The position numbers and the translations under genes were made by a program. A stretch of 64,000 bases of DNA from Cryptosporangium aurantiacum (GTDB taxonomy: Bacteria; Actinomycetota; Actinomycetes; Mycobacteriales; Cryptosporangiaceae), in assembly GCF_900143005.1 (NCBI RefSeq), contig NZ_FRCS01000025.1, positions 24,534 to 88,533 of the forward strand, given 5' to 3'. Of this stretch, positions 26,616 to 35,233 are shown one piece after another. Numbering within the stretch: the stretch's first letter is position 1; each line of letters begins with the position of its first letter. The notes below the pieces were generated by a model that saw only the letters and a list, made by a program, of their open reading frames with translations, was not told where the DNA came from and did no database searches.

Positions 26616-26632
26616 TGGACCTTATCGGTCCA
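26616..26632. promoter_or_regulatory. Inverted repeat upstream of the chitinase gene
   Basis: TGGACC-TTATC-GGTCCA is a perfect 6-bp inverted repeat 37-53 bases upstream of the chitinase start. It shares GGTCCAGA with the direct repeats of Streptomyces chitinase promoters but does not match a full DasR site. Operator role is inference. Confidence 0.4.
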
Positions 26633-26755
26633 GAGTCATCGGGCGTTGCCGCCGACGACGGCTCTTAAGGCCCCTTTAGGCAGACGTCTATCCAGCTCAC
26701 AGGCTGGCCGTGGCGCCAGGCGGCCGCCCCCGTCCCAGCGGCCGCCCGACGCATT

Positions 26756-27595
26756 TCACTCCCCGTCGAACATCTCGTAGATGAACTCGGGCGCGTCCGT
26801 GGCCTCGGCGGCCGTGGGCGTGGTGACCGGCTTGGGCGACCCGTAGCCGCTGTACTTGACCTGATACGTGAACGCCTTGGTGGAGCCGGCTGCGGGCACC
26901 TGCAACGCGAACTCGGTGAGCCGACCGCCGGTGACGGTGGCGGTGAACGGCAGGTTCTTGGCCTCCGCGCCGAGCTCGGTCATCTCCGCCTCGTCGACGA
27001 GGTCGACGATCCCCGACGCGACGAGGTCGAGCGTGCCGCTATAGGTGCCCGGGGCCGTTTCTACTGCGGACTTCACCGCCTTGACCAGGCGTTCGGTGCC
27101 GGCCGGGTCGTAGTCCTCGGATTCCCACTCGAGCGGCAGGTCCGAGGCCTTCGCCACCTTCGTCCGGTCGAGCAGCAGCCACTTGTCCGGGATGTCCGGC
27201 AGCCCCAGACTCTCGGCCTTGGAGATGGAGACCCGTACCCAGGCCTTCCGGTCGACCACGAGGAAGCCGACCGCCATCGTCCCCACCTCGGCGTCGGTCG
27301 ACTTCACGTGCAGGTCGTACGCCTTACCCGGACCGTTGACCCGGCCGCTGAAGTTGGCATCCGTGGTCGGCGCACCCACGTGCGTGATCTGGTACTCGTG
27401 CGGCTCGGTGCTCGCCGTCGGCGCGGCTTCGATCAGCTTCTCCTCCGGCGTCTTCTCGACGACCTTGTCGACCGCCTTCGCGACGGGAGAAGACTCCTCG
27501 ACCAGGCCGCAGCCGGCGACCAGCACCGCGCACAGGGCGAGTGCCGTTCCGGCGCCCAGCGCCCGGACTCGGCGGGGCTTCACTGCAGAACGCAT
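26756..27595 (-). CDS. Lipoprotein of the LppX/LprG family
   Basis: A 279-residue exported lipoprotein. The signal peptide ends in the lipobox LVAGC with the lipidated Cys at residue 29. The mature part has the LppX_LprAFG pattern: VGAPTTDANFSGRV, VKSTDAEVGTMAVGFLVVDRKAWVRV, GLPDIPDKWLLLD, a later GTYSGTLDLVASG and a beta-rich C-terminus. In mycobacteria, LprG/LppX carry (lipo)glycolipids or complex lipids across the periplasm, so a lipid-carrier role is likely. ATG 27595. It is divergent from the SARP gene (185 bases apart) and could be its target. Confidence 0.85.
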   Translation of the reverse strand: MRSAVKPRRVRALGAGTALALCAVLVAGCGLVEESSPVAKAVDKVVEKTPEEKLIEAAPTASTEPHEYQITHVGAPTTDANFSGRVNGPGKAYDLHVKSTDAEVGTMAVGFLVVDRKAWVRVSISKAESLGLPDIPDKWLLLDRTKVAKASDLPLEWESEDYDPAGTERLVKAVKSAVETAPGTYSGTLDLVASGIVDLVDEAEMTELGAEAKNLPFTATVTGGRLTEFALQVPAAGSTKAFTYQVKYSGYGSPKPVTTPTAAEATDAPEFIYEMFDGE

Positions 27596-27780
27596 GACTT
27601 CTCGACTTCCGATCCGATGGTGCCGTCGGGACGGCTGGGACGCGAGTGACCGCGCACCCGCAGCCTGGCGAGGCCTACTGCGGAAGTACTGCGGTGCGAC
27701 TGCCGAATGACTGCCGAGGGAGATTCTGTGCGGTTGCTATGGTCCTGACGGCGCGGGGGCGCCGTCGGAGGAGGTACGGC

Positions 27781-29523
27781 GTGGAGGGCGGCGACGCCGA
27801 ACAAACGCTGCGTTTCGCCGTCCTCGGTCCCGTTCGGGCATGGCGCGGCGACGCCGAACTCGACCTCGGACCCGGCAAGCAGCGCGCGGTGCTCGCCGTG
27901 CTGCTCCTCACCGCGAACCGCCCGGTACCGGCTAGCCGCATCGTCGACGCGGTCTGGGACGACGCGCCCCCGGCGAACGGCACGAACGTCGTCCAGAAGT
28001 ACGTCGCGGGCTTACGCCGGGTTCTGGAGCCGGACCGCTCGCCTCGGGCACCCTCCCGGGTCCTGACGCTGGAGGACGGCGGGTATCGGCTGAACGTCGC
28101 CGACCTGGATGCGCAGACGTTCGAGTCGCTGGTGCGGAGTGCTGAGTCCCGCCGCCGGGACGACGACGCCGACGGCGCGGCCCTCCAACTGCGCCGCGCG
28201 GTGCAGCTCTGGCAGGGACAGCCGCTGGCCGGGCTCTCCGGGCGGTGGTTCGAGACGGCACGGCAGCGACTGGGCGAGGGACACGCAACCGCGTGGGAGT
28301 CGCTGGCCGAGATCGAGTTGGAACTCGGCCTGTACGCCGGGCTGGCCAGTGAGCTGAGCCTCCTGGTCGAGGAGTATCCCGGGCGGGAAGGCCTGCGGGC
28401 GGCGCTGATGCTCGCGCTCTACCGCTCGGGCCGGCAGGTCGAGGCGCTGGCCGCGTACCGGGACGCCCAGCGCTATCTGGGTGACGAGTTCGGGGTCGAC
28501 CCGGGCGCGCGGCTCCAGGAACTGCACCAGCGGATCCTGGCGTCCGATCCGTCCCTCACTCCGGCTGCCCCGTCGACGGCCGCGGAGTCCACTCCCGACC
28601 CCGACGAGCGGCCAGCGGAGTACATCCCCGCCTCCCTGCCGCTGCCGGCGGCCCCCGCGGCGCACGGCCCGCCTCCGTTCAGCTCGCCGCCCTACAGCCC
28701 GCCGCCGCACAGCGGGCCCCCCTACAGCGGGCCCCCCTACAGCTCGCCGCCGTTTCACCCGCCTCCGAACGGCCCGCCGCTGTCCGGCGGGCCGCCGGTG
28801 CACGTCGCCGCGCTCGGCCCGCCACCGAGACCCACCGCGTCCCGCGTGTACGTCTGGATGAAGGCGATCCTCCTCGCCGCCATCCCGCTGTTCACCTGCG
28901 GCACGGGCACCTGGGTGGTCATCGGTTACCTCGCCGTGCGGCGGCGCAGCCTGCTGAACGCGGTGAGCGCGATCCTCTACGCGACGTTCACCGTCATGCT
29001 GGTCATCTGGGTGTTGCAGCTGGACTACGTCGAATCCGAGCCGCCGCTCGTGGCCTCGGACCTCCTGGCCTTCCCGGGCTTGTTCGTCTCACCGTTCGTC
29101 GGAGCCGTCCACACGTTCGTGCTCGCGCTCACGGACTTCCGCCGCCCGCCATGGGCGCTGGCCGAGGCCGCGGATCTCAGCGCGCAGATGGATCGCATGC
29201 GCGCGCTGCAAATCCTCACCTACCACCCGCACATGGCGCTGGAATTGCGCATCGGCCGCCCGGACCTGCCGCGCTGGTTCGGCGACGGCGGTCTGATCGA
29301 CGTGAACGCGGCACCGGAGTACGTGCTGGCGCGAGTCCCCTGTCTGACGTTCGAACAGATCACTCGCCTCATGCTCGATCGGGAAATGCACGGCCCGTAT
29401 CAGTCGGTGCACGATCTGGTCCGCAGGCATCCGGACTTACGCACGAACTACTCCGCGCTCCACCGCCTGGTGGTGATCCGAACGCCCACCGGTGCGACGT
29501 ATGACCATGGCACGGATGGGTAG
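27781..29523 (+). CDS. Membrane-anchored SARP-type regulator fused to a helix-hairpin-helix domain
   Basis: A 580-residue fusion. Residues ~8-100 are an OmpR-like winged helix (LRFAVLGPVRAW, GPGKQRAVLAVLLL, VDAVWDD, YVAGLRRVLEP), and ~105-260 a bacterial transcriptional activation (BTAD) domain ending in FGVDPGARLQELHQRIL. Together these are the SARP/AfsR core. Residues ~265-350 are a Pro-rich linker with GPPYSGPPYS repeats. Two or three hydrophobic helices follow (~358-450). The last ~78 residues (503-580) have IDVNAAP...LARVPCLTFEQITRLML, a ComEA/T2SK-like helix-hairpin-helix motif. GTG 27781 is chosen because GGAGGAGG lies six bases upstream. A membrane-tethered SARP with a C-terminal HhH is unusual. 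Confidence 0.85.
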   Translation: MEGGDAEQTLRFAVLGPVRAWRGDAELDLGPGKQRAVLAVLLLTANRPVPASRIVDAVWDDAPPANGTNVVQKYVAGLRRVLEPDRSPRAPSRVLTLEDGGYRLNVADLDAQTFESLVRSAESRRRDDDADGAALQLRRAVQLWQGQPLAGLSGRWFETARQRLGEGHATAWESLAEIELELGLYAGLASELSLLVEEYPGREGLRAALMLALYRSGRQVEALAAYRDAQRYLGDEFGVDPGARLQELHQRILASDPSLTPAAPSTAAESTPDPDERPAEYIPASLPLPAAPAAHGPPPFSSPPYSPPPHSGPPYSGPPYSSPPFHPPPNGPPLSGGPPVHVAALGPPPRPTASRVYVWMKAILLAAIPLFTCGTGTWVVIGYLAVRRRSLLNAVSAILYATFTVMLVIWVLQLDYVESEPPLVASDLLAFPGLFVSPFVGAVHTFVLALTDFRRPPWALAEAADLSAQMDRMRALQILTYHPHMALELRIGRPDLPRWFGDGGLIDVNAAPEYVLARVPCLTFEQITRLMLDREMHGPYQSVHDLVRRHPDLRTNYSALHRLVVIRTPTGATYDHGTDG

Positions 29524-29553
29524 GCCAGGAGAAACCTGACCGACGGAGGATCC

Positions 29554-29952
29554 ATGAGCACCGAGCACCACGCCGATCCGGTCACCGACCCGGAGGCCGA
29601 GGGGCTTCCGGCCTACGCCGACGACGACTCGTTCGCGGACCCGGGGCGGGACTCCGCACGCGTGGCAGACGGCCCGTCGCCGGCGGCTCTGCCCACCGAC
29701 CGACCGCTCGGCGTGACCGAGTTCGGCACCACCGCGAACGAGCAGCGCGAGGGTGAGCCGCTGGAGGACCGGCTGCGCCGCGAGGAGCCGGACGTCGTCG
29801 AACGAGCCGTCGACGACGAGGCCGGGCGACTCGTCGAGCCGGACGAGGGTGCTCACACCGACGACGAGCCGGACGCGATCGCTTTCGAGCGTGGGACCGG
29901 CGGCGCGACCGCCGAGGAACAAGCCGTCCACGTGGTCCGCGACCTGGCCTGA
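29554..29952 (+). CDS. DUF5709 family protein
   Basis: A 132-residue acidic, probably largely disordered protein. It has the DUF5709 hallmarks: DRPLGVTEFGTTANEQREGEPLEDRLRREEPDV (quoted in part) and GRLVEPDEG, and an acidic tail ending AEEQAVHVV. The function is unknown. It starts 30 bases after the SARP/HhH gene, with GGAGG close before its ATG, so it is probably in the same transcript. A strong hairpin terminator follows. Confidence 0.85.
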   Translation: MSTEHHADPVTDPEAEGLPAYADDDSFADPGRDSARVADGPSPAALPTDRPLGVTEFGTTANEQREGEPLEDRLRREEPDVVERAVDDEAGRLVEPDEGAHTDDEPDAIAFERGTGGATAEEQAVHVVRDLA

Positions 29953-29970
29953 CGTCAGCTCTCCGACGAG

Positions 29971-30008
29971 CGGCGGGCCGCCCCGATCGGGGCGGCCCGC
30001 CGTTCCTT
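29971..30008 (+). terminator. Strong hairpin terminator after the DUF5709 gene
   Basis: CGGCGGGCCGCCCC-GATC-GGGGCGGCCCGCCG is a perfect 14-bp stem with a four-base loop (29971-30002), followed by TTCCTT. It closes the SARP/DUF5709 transcript. Confidence 0.88.
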
Positions 30009-30164
30009 ATGCGCAGCCCTCCGAAGTTATGCCGCTTTTAAATAATGCCCCGGCAACCTTTTTTCGAATTCCCACCATTGCAATTCCGAATGGTTGACGA
30101 CACTCTTTCCCCGACTAATATCACCAATTGTTTCCGGGGTGAATAGCACAGGAGTGTTGACGGT
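30009..30164 (+). promoter_or_regulatory. AT-rich promoter region of the pectate lyase gene
   Basis: About 155 bases of markedly AT-rich DNA for this genome (CTTTTAAATAATG, AACCTTTTTTCG, GACTAATATCACCAATTG). It holds no gene. AGGAG at 30150-30154 lies ten bases before the only in-frame start, TTG 30165. The composition suggests a nucleoid-protein (Lsr2-type) bound or acquired promoter, which is inference. Confidence 0.45.
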
Positions 30165-31631
30165 TTGGCACAGCACGGCAGGAGATCAGCCCGACGGTGG
30201 GCCATCGGGACGGTCGCGGTGGGAGCGCTGCTGGCCGGCTCGGTCGCGATCGGGGTGTCCGCATCGGCGGGCGCGAGCTTCAGCGACGACTTCGAGGACG
30301 GCAAGTCCGACGGTTGGTCGAAGTCCGGCGGCACCTGGTCGGTGGTGAGCGACGACTCCCGAGTACTGCGTCAGGCCAATGCGGGCAGCGAGCACGCCCG
30401 ATTCTTCGCCGGTGACTCGGACTGGACGGACTACACCCTGCAGGCCCGCGTCAAGCCGACCGGCTACGGCACCGGCACTGACAGCGCCGTCACCATCGCC
30501 GCCAGGGCCACGAGCGCGACGACGTTCGTCCGCCTCGCTCTGCTCCCCGGCAACCGCGCGCAGCTGCAGGCCGTCAGCAGCGGCGCGGTCCGCGTGCTCG
30601 CCACGGCGTCGGTCGGGACCGGCACCGGGACGTGGCACGCGGTCACGCTGCAGGTCAGCGGCGACCGGACCACCGCGACCGTAGACGGCACGACGGTCGG
30701 CACGGCCAGTGGCGGCCTCCCCGCCCGCGGCCGGATCGGCCTCTCGACGCTGCGCGCCACCGCCGCGTTCGACGACGTGTCGGTGGCCGCGGGTGGCACC
30801 GTGACCCAGCCCGCGCCGACGACGCCCGTGCCGACCGCCGCCACCGCGCCCGCCTCGCCGACCGCGACGATCGGCTCGGCAACCGCGACAACGGCGCCCA
30901 GCCCGACCAAGAGCACGAGCGCGAGCGCGACCCCGACCACGAGCGCCACCACGGCGGCCGCCTGGCCGACCGCGACCGGTTCGGTGAAGGTCGACGAGAC
31001 GACCGAGGTCTCGGGGACGCTGGACGGCGGGCTCAAGCGCTACTTCGGCATCGGCGACGGCGGCCAGAGCGAGAGCCAGGACCCGATGTTCGAGCTGGCC
31101 AACGGCGCGACGCTGCGTAACGTCATCATCGGCGCACCGGCAGGCGACGGCGTGCACTGCACCGGCTCCTGCACGCTGATCAACGTCTGGTGGGAGGACG
31201 TGGGCGAGGACGCCGCCACGTTCAAGGGCAACGCGTCCGCCACGTACCTCGTCGACGGCGGAGGGGCCCGCTCGGCGAGCGACAAGGTGTTCCAGCACAA
31301 CGGCGGTGGCACGCTCACGATCCGGAACTTCCAGGTCGAGGACGCGGGCAAGCTGTACCGGGCCTGCGGTAACTGCTCGACGTCGTACGAACGGCACGTC
31401 GTACTCGACCGGATCACGGTGACGAACACCAAGACCGTCGCCGGCATCAACTCCAACTTCGGCGACACCGCCACGCTGACGAACATCACCGTGGTCGGCG
31501 ATGCGAAGAAGTCCACGAAGATCTGCACGCGGTTCCAGGGCACCACGCCCGGCAACGAACCGACGCAGCTAGGCTCCGGCCCGGACGGCACGAGCTGTCG
31601 TTATTCGGAGTCGGACATCACCTGGCGCTGA
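30165..31631 (+). CDS. Secreted pectate lyase, polysaccharide lyase family 3, with N-terminal LamG-like domain
   Basis: A 488-residue secreted enzyme. The signal peptide has RRSARRW and a hydrophobic core ending near SASAGA (~residue 37). Residues ~38-210 form a concanavalin/LamG-like carbohydrate-binding domain (FSDDFEDGKSDGW...AAFDDVSVA). A Thr/Pro/Ser linker runs to ~270. The C-terminal ~210 residues are a PL3 beta-helix with NVWWEDVGEDAATFKG, CGNCS, RHVVLDRITVTNTKT and AGINSNFGDTATLTNI, all PL3 hallmarks. PL3 enzymes cleave de-esterified pectin in a calcium-dependent beta-elimination. The start is TTG 30165. An AT-rich promoter precedes it, and it suggests a plant-litter lifestyle. Confidence 0.85.
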   Translation: MAQHGRRSARRWAIGTVAVGALLAGSVAIGVSASAGASFSDDFEDGKSDGWSKSGGTWSVVSDDSRVLRQANAGSEHARFFAGDSDWTDYTLQARVKPTGYGTGTDSAVTIAARATSATTFVRLALLPGNRAQLQAVSSGAVRVLATASVGTGTGTWHAVTLQVSGDRTTATVDGTTVGTASGGLPARGRIGLSTLRATAAFDDVSVAAGGTVTQPAPTTPVPTAATAPASPTATIGSATATTAPSPTKSTSASATPTTSATTAAAWPTATGSVKVDETTEVSGTLDGGLKRYFGIGDGGQSESQDPMFELANGATLRNVIIGAPAGDGVHCTGSCTLINVWWEDVGEDAATFKGNASATYLVDGGGARSASDKVFQHNGGGTLTIRNFQVEDAGKLYRACGNCSTSYERHVVLDRITVTNTKTVAGINSNFGDTATLTNITVVGDAKKSTKICTRFQGTTPGNEPTQLGSGPDGTSCRYSESDITWR

Positions 31632-31667
31632 CTACGCACCCGGCAGCGTCGAGGGGAGGTGGAAGGC

Positions 31668-32222
31668 GTGTCCGATCGGCCCCGAGAACACGCCTTCCAC
31701 CTATTTTTTGAGACCCATCATGTGGAGTTGGCTCGGATGGCCTCGCTGATCACCGGTGACAGCGGCGTCGCGGACGATCTCGCCGCCGATGCGCTGGCCG
31801 AGATCTGGCGGTACTGGGACCGGGTGACCGCGGCACCGGATCCGCTCGCGTACGCGCGCGGCGTCCTCGTGAACATCGCCCGGAATTGGAACCGCCGTCA
31901 CGGGCTGGAGGAACGCGGAGCGCGCCTGGCGTCCCTGTTCCGGCGGGAGCACACGACGACCGACGCGGACGTTTCCTCCGCGCTCGACGTCCGCGCCGCG
32001 CTGCGCCGGCTGCCGTACCGGCGGCGGGCCTGCGTCGTTCTGCGGTACGCGTTCGACCTGTCCGAGCGCGAGGTCGCCGACGTCCTCGGCATCTCGGTCG
32101 GCACGGTGAAGAGCCAGACTTCACGGGGCGCGGCCCAGCTCGCGGGCTTCCTCGCCGAGTCCTCGGCGCAGTCCGATCCCCGGGTCGCGCTCGCGCCCAA
32201 CCGGGCGGGAGGGCTGCGATGA
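31668..32222 (+). CDS. ECF sigma factor (SigE-like group)
   Basis: A 184-residue ECF sigma factor. Region 2 is at residues ~8-75 (FHLFFETHHVELARMASLITGD, ALAEIWRYWDRV), and region 4 at ~105-160 (RAALRRLPYRRRACVVLRYAFDLSEREVADVLGISVGTVKSQTSRG, quoted in short: ERE-VADVLGIS-VGTVKS). GTG 31668 is chosen because GGGGAGG (31653-31659) lies eight bases upstream; the earlier GTG at 31659 would overlap that site. Its stop overlaps the ATG of the next gene (ATGA), the classic sigma/anti-sigma arrangement. Confidence 0.88.
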   Translation: MSDRPREHAFHLFFETHHVELARMASLITGDSGVADDLAADALAEIWRYWDRVTAAPDPLAYARGVLVNIARNWNRRHGLEERGARLASLFRREHTTTDADVSSALDVRAALRRLPYRRRACVVLRYAFDLSEREVADVLGISVGTVKSQTSRGAAQLAGFLAESSAQSDPRVALAPNRAGGLR

Positions 32223-33058
32223 GCGACGAGGAGCTCCGGATCCGGCTACGGACCGCGGCCGACGAGCACCAGCCCGACCGAGCCGCGATGCTCGCGCGGA
32301 TCAACCGCCGCCGCGCCGGGACCGGCGGCGCCCATCGATTCTCCGTGGCCTTCCGGCCTGCGGCCGGGCCGAGCGGTCGGTTCCGCCCGATGGCAGCCGC
32401 GGCCGCAATCATCATGGTGACGACGCTCGGCGTCGGCGGCACCTGGCTCGCCGTTGATCAATTCGGACGCCAGACGCCGGGCGACGCCGCGAGCGCGCCG
32501 GCTGTCCCGGTGGCGCCGAGTGCGGCGTCGCCCACGGCGGAGGCACCGTCGCCGGGTTCGCCCTCGCCGTCCGGCACGCCGTCGGCCTCGCCGTCGCAAC
32601 CGAGCTCACCGTCACGGACGAGCGAAGCACCCGCGTCGCTACCGATCGAAGACATCCCGCGCGGGAACGCGCCCGAGGACCACTTCCTGTGGTCGGACGG
32701 GTCGATCGATCCGCACTCGATCTCGGTCTGGTCGCAGAGCAACGTGACGCTGAAGAACGACGAGACGGTCACCGCACTGGACGTCACGATCCGGGTCGCG
32801 CTGACCAGCGGGGTGCGGACGACCGGCAGCTGGAGCAGCATCCCGAACGACAAGCTGATCACCGCGGTGCGGGAGCAGTCCGGGTGGCTGTACTACCGCT
32901 TCCGGCTGCGCGCCGGGGCGACGCTGGCGCCGGGTAGCTACGTGTTCGCGGGCCAGTACAACCACGCCAGCGGCGGCCGGGACGCCGGGGACGACGCGTA
33001 CTCCGCGACCGCCACCGCCGACGGTGACAGCGTCGAGGTCCACGGCACGTTCGCCTGA
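32219..33058 (+). CDS. Probable anti-sigma factor with one membrane helix and an exported C-terminal domain
   Basis: A 279-residue single-pass protein. The N-terminal ~60 residues are cytoplasmic (SDEELRIRLRTAADEHQPDRAAMLARI), followed by a membrane helix (MAAAAAIIMVTTLGVGGTWLAV, ~62-83). A Pro/Ser/Thr-rich stalk (~90-145) leads to an extracellular beta-rich domain (~150-279; SVWSQSNVTLKNDETVTALDVTIRVAL). Translational coupling to the ECF sigma gene (ATGA) and the topology make it the likely membrane anti-sigma factor, although it lacks a visible zinc (ZAS) motif. The outer domain would be the sensor. It ends 18 bases before the convergent permease gene. Confidence 0.7.
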   Translation: MSDEELRIRLRTAADEHQPDRAAMLARINRRRAGTGGAHRFSVAFRPAAGPSGRFRPMAAAAAIIMVTTLGVGGTWLAVDQFGRQTPGDAASAPAVPVAPSAASPTAEAPSPGSPSPSGTPSASPSQPSSPSRTSEAPASLPIEDIPRGNAPEDHFLWSDGSIDPHSISVWSQSNVTLKNDETVTALDVTIRVALTSGVRTTGSWSSIPNDKLITAVREQSGWLYYRFRLRAGATLAPGSYVFAGQYNHASGGRDAGDDAYSATATADGDSVEVHGTFA

Positions 33059-33076
33059 CGCCGTGCGGCGCGGACC

Positions 33077-35134
33077 TCAGGCCCGGTGGCCCCACCACGA
33101 ATGATTGTCCGGCCCCGCCCCAGGCGGCGCCGCCTCGGACGCATACGGCGCAGCCTCGGACGCATACGGCGCGGCCTCGGACGCATACGGCGCGGCCTCG
33201 GACGCATACGGCGCCGCCTCGGGCGCGAACGGCGCCGCCTCGGACGCGAACGGCGCGGGCGACGACGGCTCCGGCGCGTAGGGCTCACGCGCATAGGGCG
33301 CGGGAGACGTCGGCGCCGGCCCCAACGGCGCCGCCGCAGGCGGCACGGCCTGGGGCGCGTACGGCGCGGACGGCGGCAGCTCCGGCGCGTAAGGCGCGGG
33401 AGACGTCGGCGCGGCGCCATACGACGGCGCGGGGGTTGTGGGCGCAGCCCCGTACGACGGCGCAGGGGACGTCGGCGCGGCGCCATACGGCGCTGCCGCG
33501 GACGGCGCGGGTGCCGATGGGCTGGGTGCGTACTGCTCTGCCGCCGGCGGCCGGCTCTGTGCCGGTACTGCGTCGAGCGGTACGCCCGGAACTCCCGGCA
33601 CCCCTGTCGAGAACCGGGGCTCCCACGTCGCGCCGGAAACCGCCGGCTCCTTGGCGTCCGAATCGTCGTTGTTCGAACGGAAGCGGCCAATCGACGCGTA
33701 CACGGCAGGGCGGCTGGCCTTGAGCATCGCCGCAGCGACCAGCCCGGCGGTGAACGCCGCCCCGATCAACGCGGCGAGCAACCACGAGGGCCGACCGTCC
33801 GCGGGCGGGAACACCGACGACAGGCGCAACAGGCCGAAGATGAACACGAAGCCGGTCACCACCGCGGCCACGGCACCGGCGACCGCGCGGAACTCCCAGC
33901 CGCGCAGCTCGCTCTCGTCCTCGTCGCTGCGGAGGAACCACACCAGCGCACCCACCGACGTCAGCGCCAGCGCACCGGTGATGCCGAGACCACTCACCAG
34001 GCCGAGCCAGAGCGCGTACACCCGGTCGTCGGTCGCGATGACCGCGACGGCACCGATCGCGGCCAGCGCCGGAACCACCGCCCGCACGTGCCAAACGCCT
34101 GGAGCACCGAGCCGGAACGCCGCCGGCAGCACGCCGTCCATCGCCAGCCCGGACAGCTGCCGGTTCACTGCCTTGTGCAGCACGACCGCGGTACCGACCG
34201 TGGCCAGCAGCAGCGTGAACATGATCAGCCGAGCGACGCCCGGTGCCTCTTCCGGCCCGACGATCCGCGCGATCAGCGTGAACAGTGACTGCCCGGTCGT
34301 CCCGGCCGTGGTCGCGACGTCGTCCGGCGCCACCGCGGCCCGCGCCTGTCCGCTGGTGGCCGCACCGACCGCCCACGCGCTCAGCGCCGACGCCGTGGTC
34401 ATGACGATGCCCGCGACGTAGGCCGCGCGCGGCACCGATCTGCGGGGCTCCCGGACGTCCCGGACAAAGTTCAGGCTCGTGTCCAGGCCGATGAACGCGG
34501 TGACCGCGAAGCACAGCGCGACACCGAACGAGCCGCTGAACAGCCAGCCTGGGTGGAGCGGCGCGGTGAAATCCTCGGACGCCATCGGCAGTTGCAGCGC
34601 CCGCACGTCGAACCAGACCAGCACCACGATCTGCGCAACCAGCAGCCCGCCGAGCAGCCAGATCACCCGCCGCAGCCGAACCATGCTGAGCAGCGAAACC
34701 GCGATGACGCCGAGCACGGCCGCGATCTCGCTCGGCAGGTTGACGTCGAGGATGTCGACGGACAAACCGGAGAGCACCAACCCGAACACGGCGTACAGCG
34801 AGACCAGCGAACCGAGGTACGAGATCAGGACGACGCCCGCGACACCGAGCCCGATCGCCGGACCGAGGCCGTGCGTGACCAACGCGTACAGGCCTCCGGG
34901 GTGCCGCACCCGGCGCGCCATGCTGGTGAACGCCAGCGCGGCGCAGAGCAGCGCGAAGCCGCCGAGGACATAGACCAGCGGCATCGCGACGACGTGCCCG
35001 AACTGGAAAGCACCGGGGATTGCCACCCACGCGACGATCAGCGGCGCGTGGCTCATCGTCGCCACGATCGCCAGCTGCCAGCCGGCCAGGGTTCCCTCGT
35101 GGGTAGCGGCGGTTTCGGGTACGTGACGGGCCAT
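33077..35134 (-). CDS. APC-superfamily amino-acid permease with a long repetitive cytoplasmic tail
   Basis: A 685-residue protein. The first ~480 residues are a 12-helix APC-type transporter (SHAPLIVAWVAIPGAFQFGHV, MARRVRHPGGLYALVTHGLGPA, TAFIGLDTSLNFVRDVREPRRSVPRA, DGVLPAAF). The last ~190 residues are a Pro/Ala/Ser/Tyr tail with six 7-residue APYASEA-type units encoded by 21-bp repeats. The substrate is unknown. It is a clear paralogue of the permease at 45897, which lacks the tail. ATG 35134 is chosen at the point where family similarity begins. It is divergent from the TetR gene with a palindromic operator between them, so TetR probably controls it. Confidence 0.82.
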   Translation of the reverse strand: MARHVPETAATHEGTLAGWQLAIVATMSHAPLIVAWVAIPGAFQFGHVVAMPLVYVLGGFALLCAALAFTSMARRVRHPGGLYALVTHGLGPAIGLGVAGVVLISYLGSLVSLYAVFGLVLSGLSVDILDVNLPSEIAAVLGVIAVSLLSMVRLRRVIWLLGGLLVAQIVVLVWFDVRALQLPMASEDFTAPLHPGWLFSGSFGVALCFAVTAFIGLDTSLNFVRDVREPRRSVPRAAYVAGIVMTTASALSAWAVGAATSGQARAAVAPDDVATTAGTTGQSLFTLIARIVGPEEAPGVARLIMFTLLLATVGTAVVLHKAVNRQLSGLAMDGVLPAAFRLGAPGVWHVRAVVPALAAIGAVAVIATDDRVYALWLGLVSGLGITGALALTSVGALVWFLRSDEDESELRGWEFRAVAGAVAAVVTGFVFIFGLLRLSSVFPPADGRPSWLLAALIGAAFTAGLVAAAMLKASRPAVYASIGRFRSNNDDSDAKEPAVSGATWEPRFSTGVPGVPGVPLDAVPAQSRPPAAEQYAPSPSAPAPSAAAPYGAAPTSPAPSYGAAPTTPAPSYGAAPTSPAPYAPELPPSAPYAPQAVPPAAAPLGPAPTSPAPYAREPYAPEPSSPAPFASEAAPFAPEAAPYASEAAPYASEAAPYASEAAPYASEAAPPGAGPDNHSWWGHRA
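33132..33257. repeat. Six 21-bp tandem repeats coding the permease tail
   Basis: Units of GCCTCGGACGCATACGGCGC-G start at 33132, 33153, 33174, 33195, 33216 and 33237, the last two more diverged. Each encodes one APYASEA-like heptapeptide on the minus strand. Near-identical copies point to recent expansion. Confidence 0.92.
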
Positions 35135-35233
35135 GGGTTTGTGTTCTCCATATTTCGCGGGTGGGCGCACGGCACGAGGAATTTCGTACCCGTGGCGTCG
35201 CGGAGCCCCACCCCGAAGTCACCGCGCCCCTAT

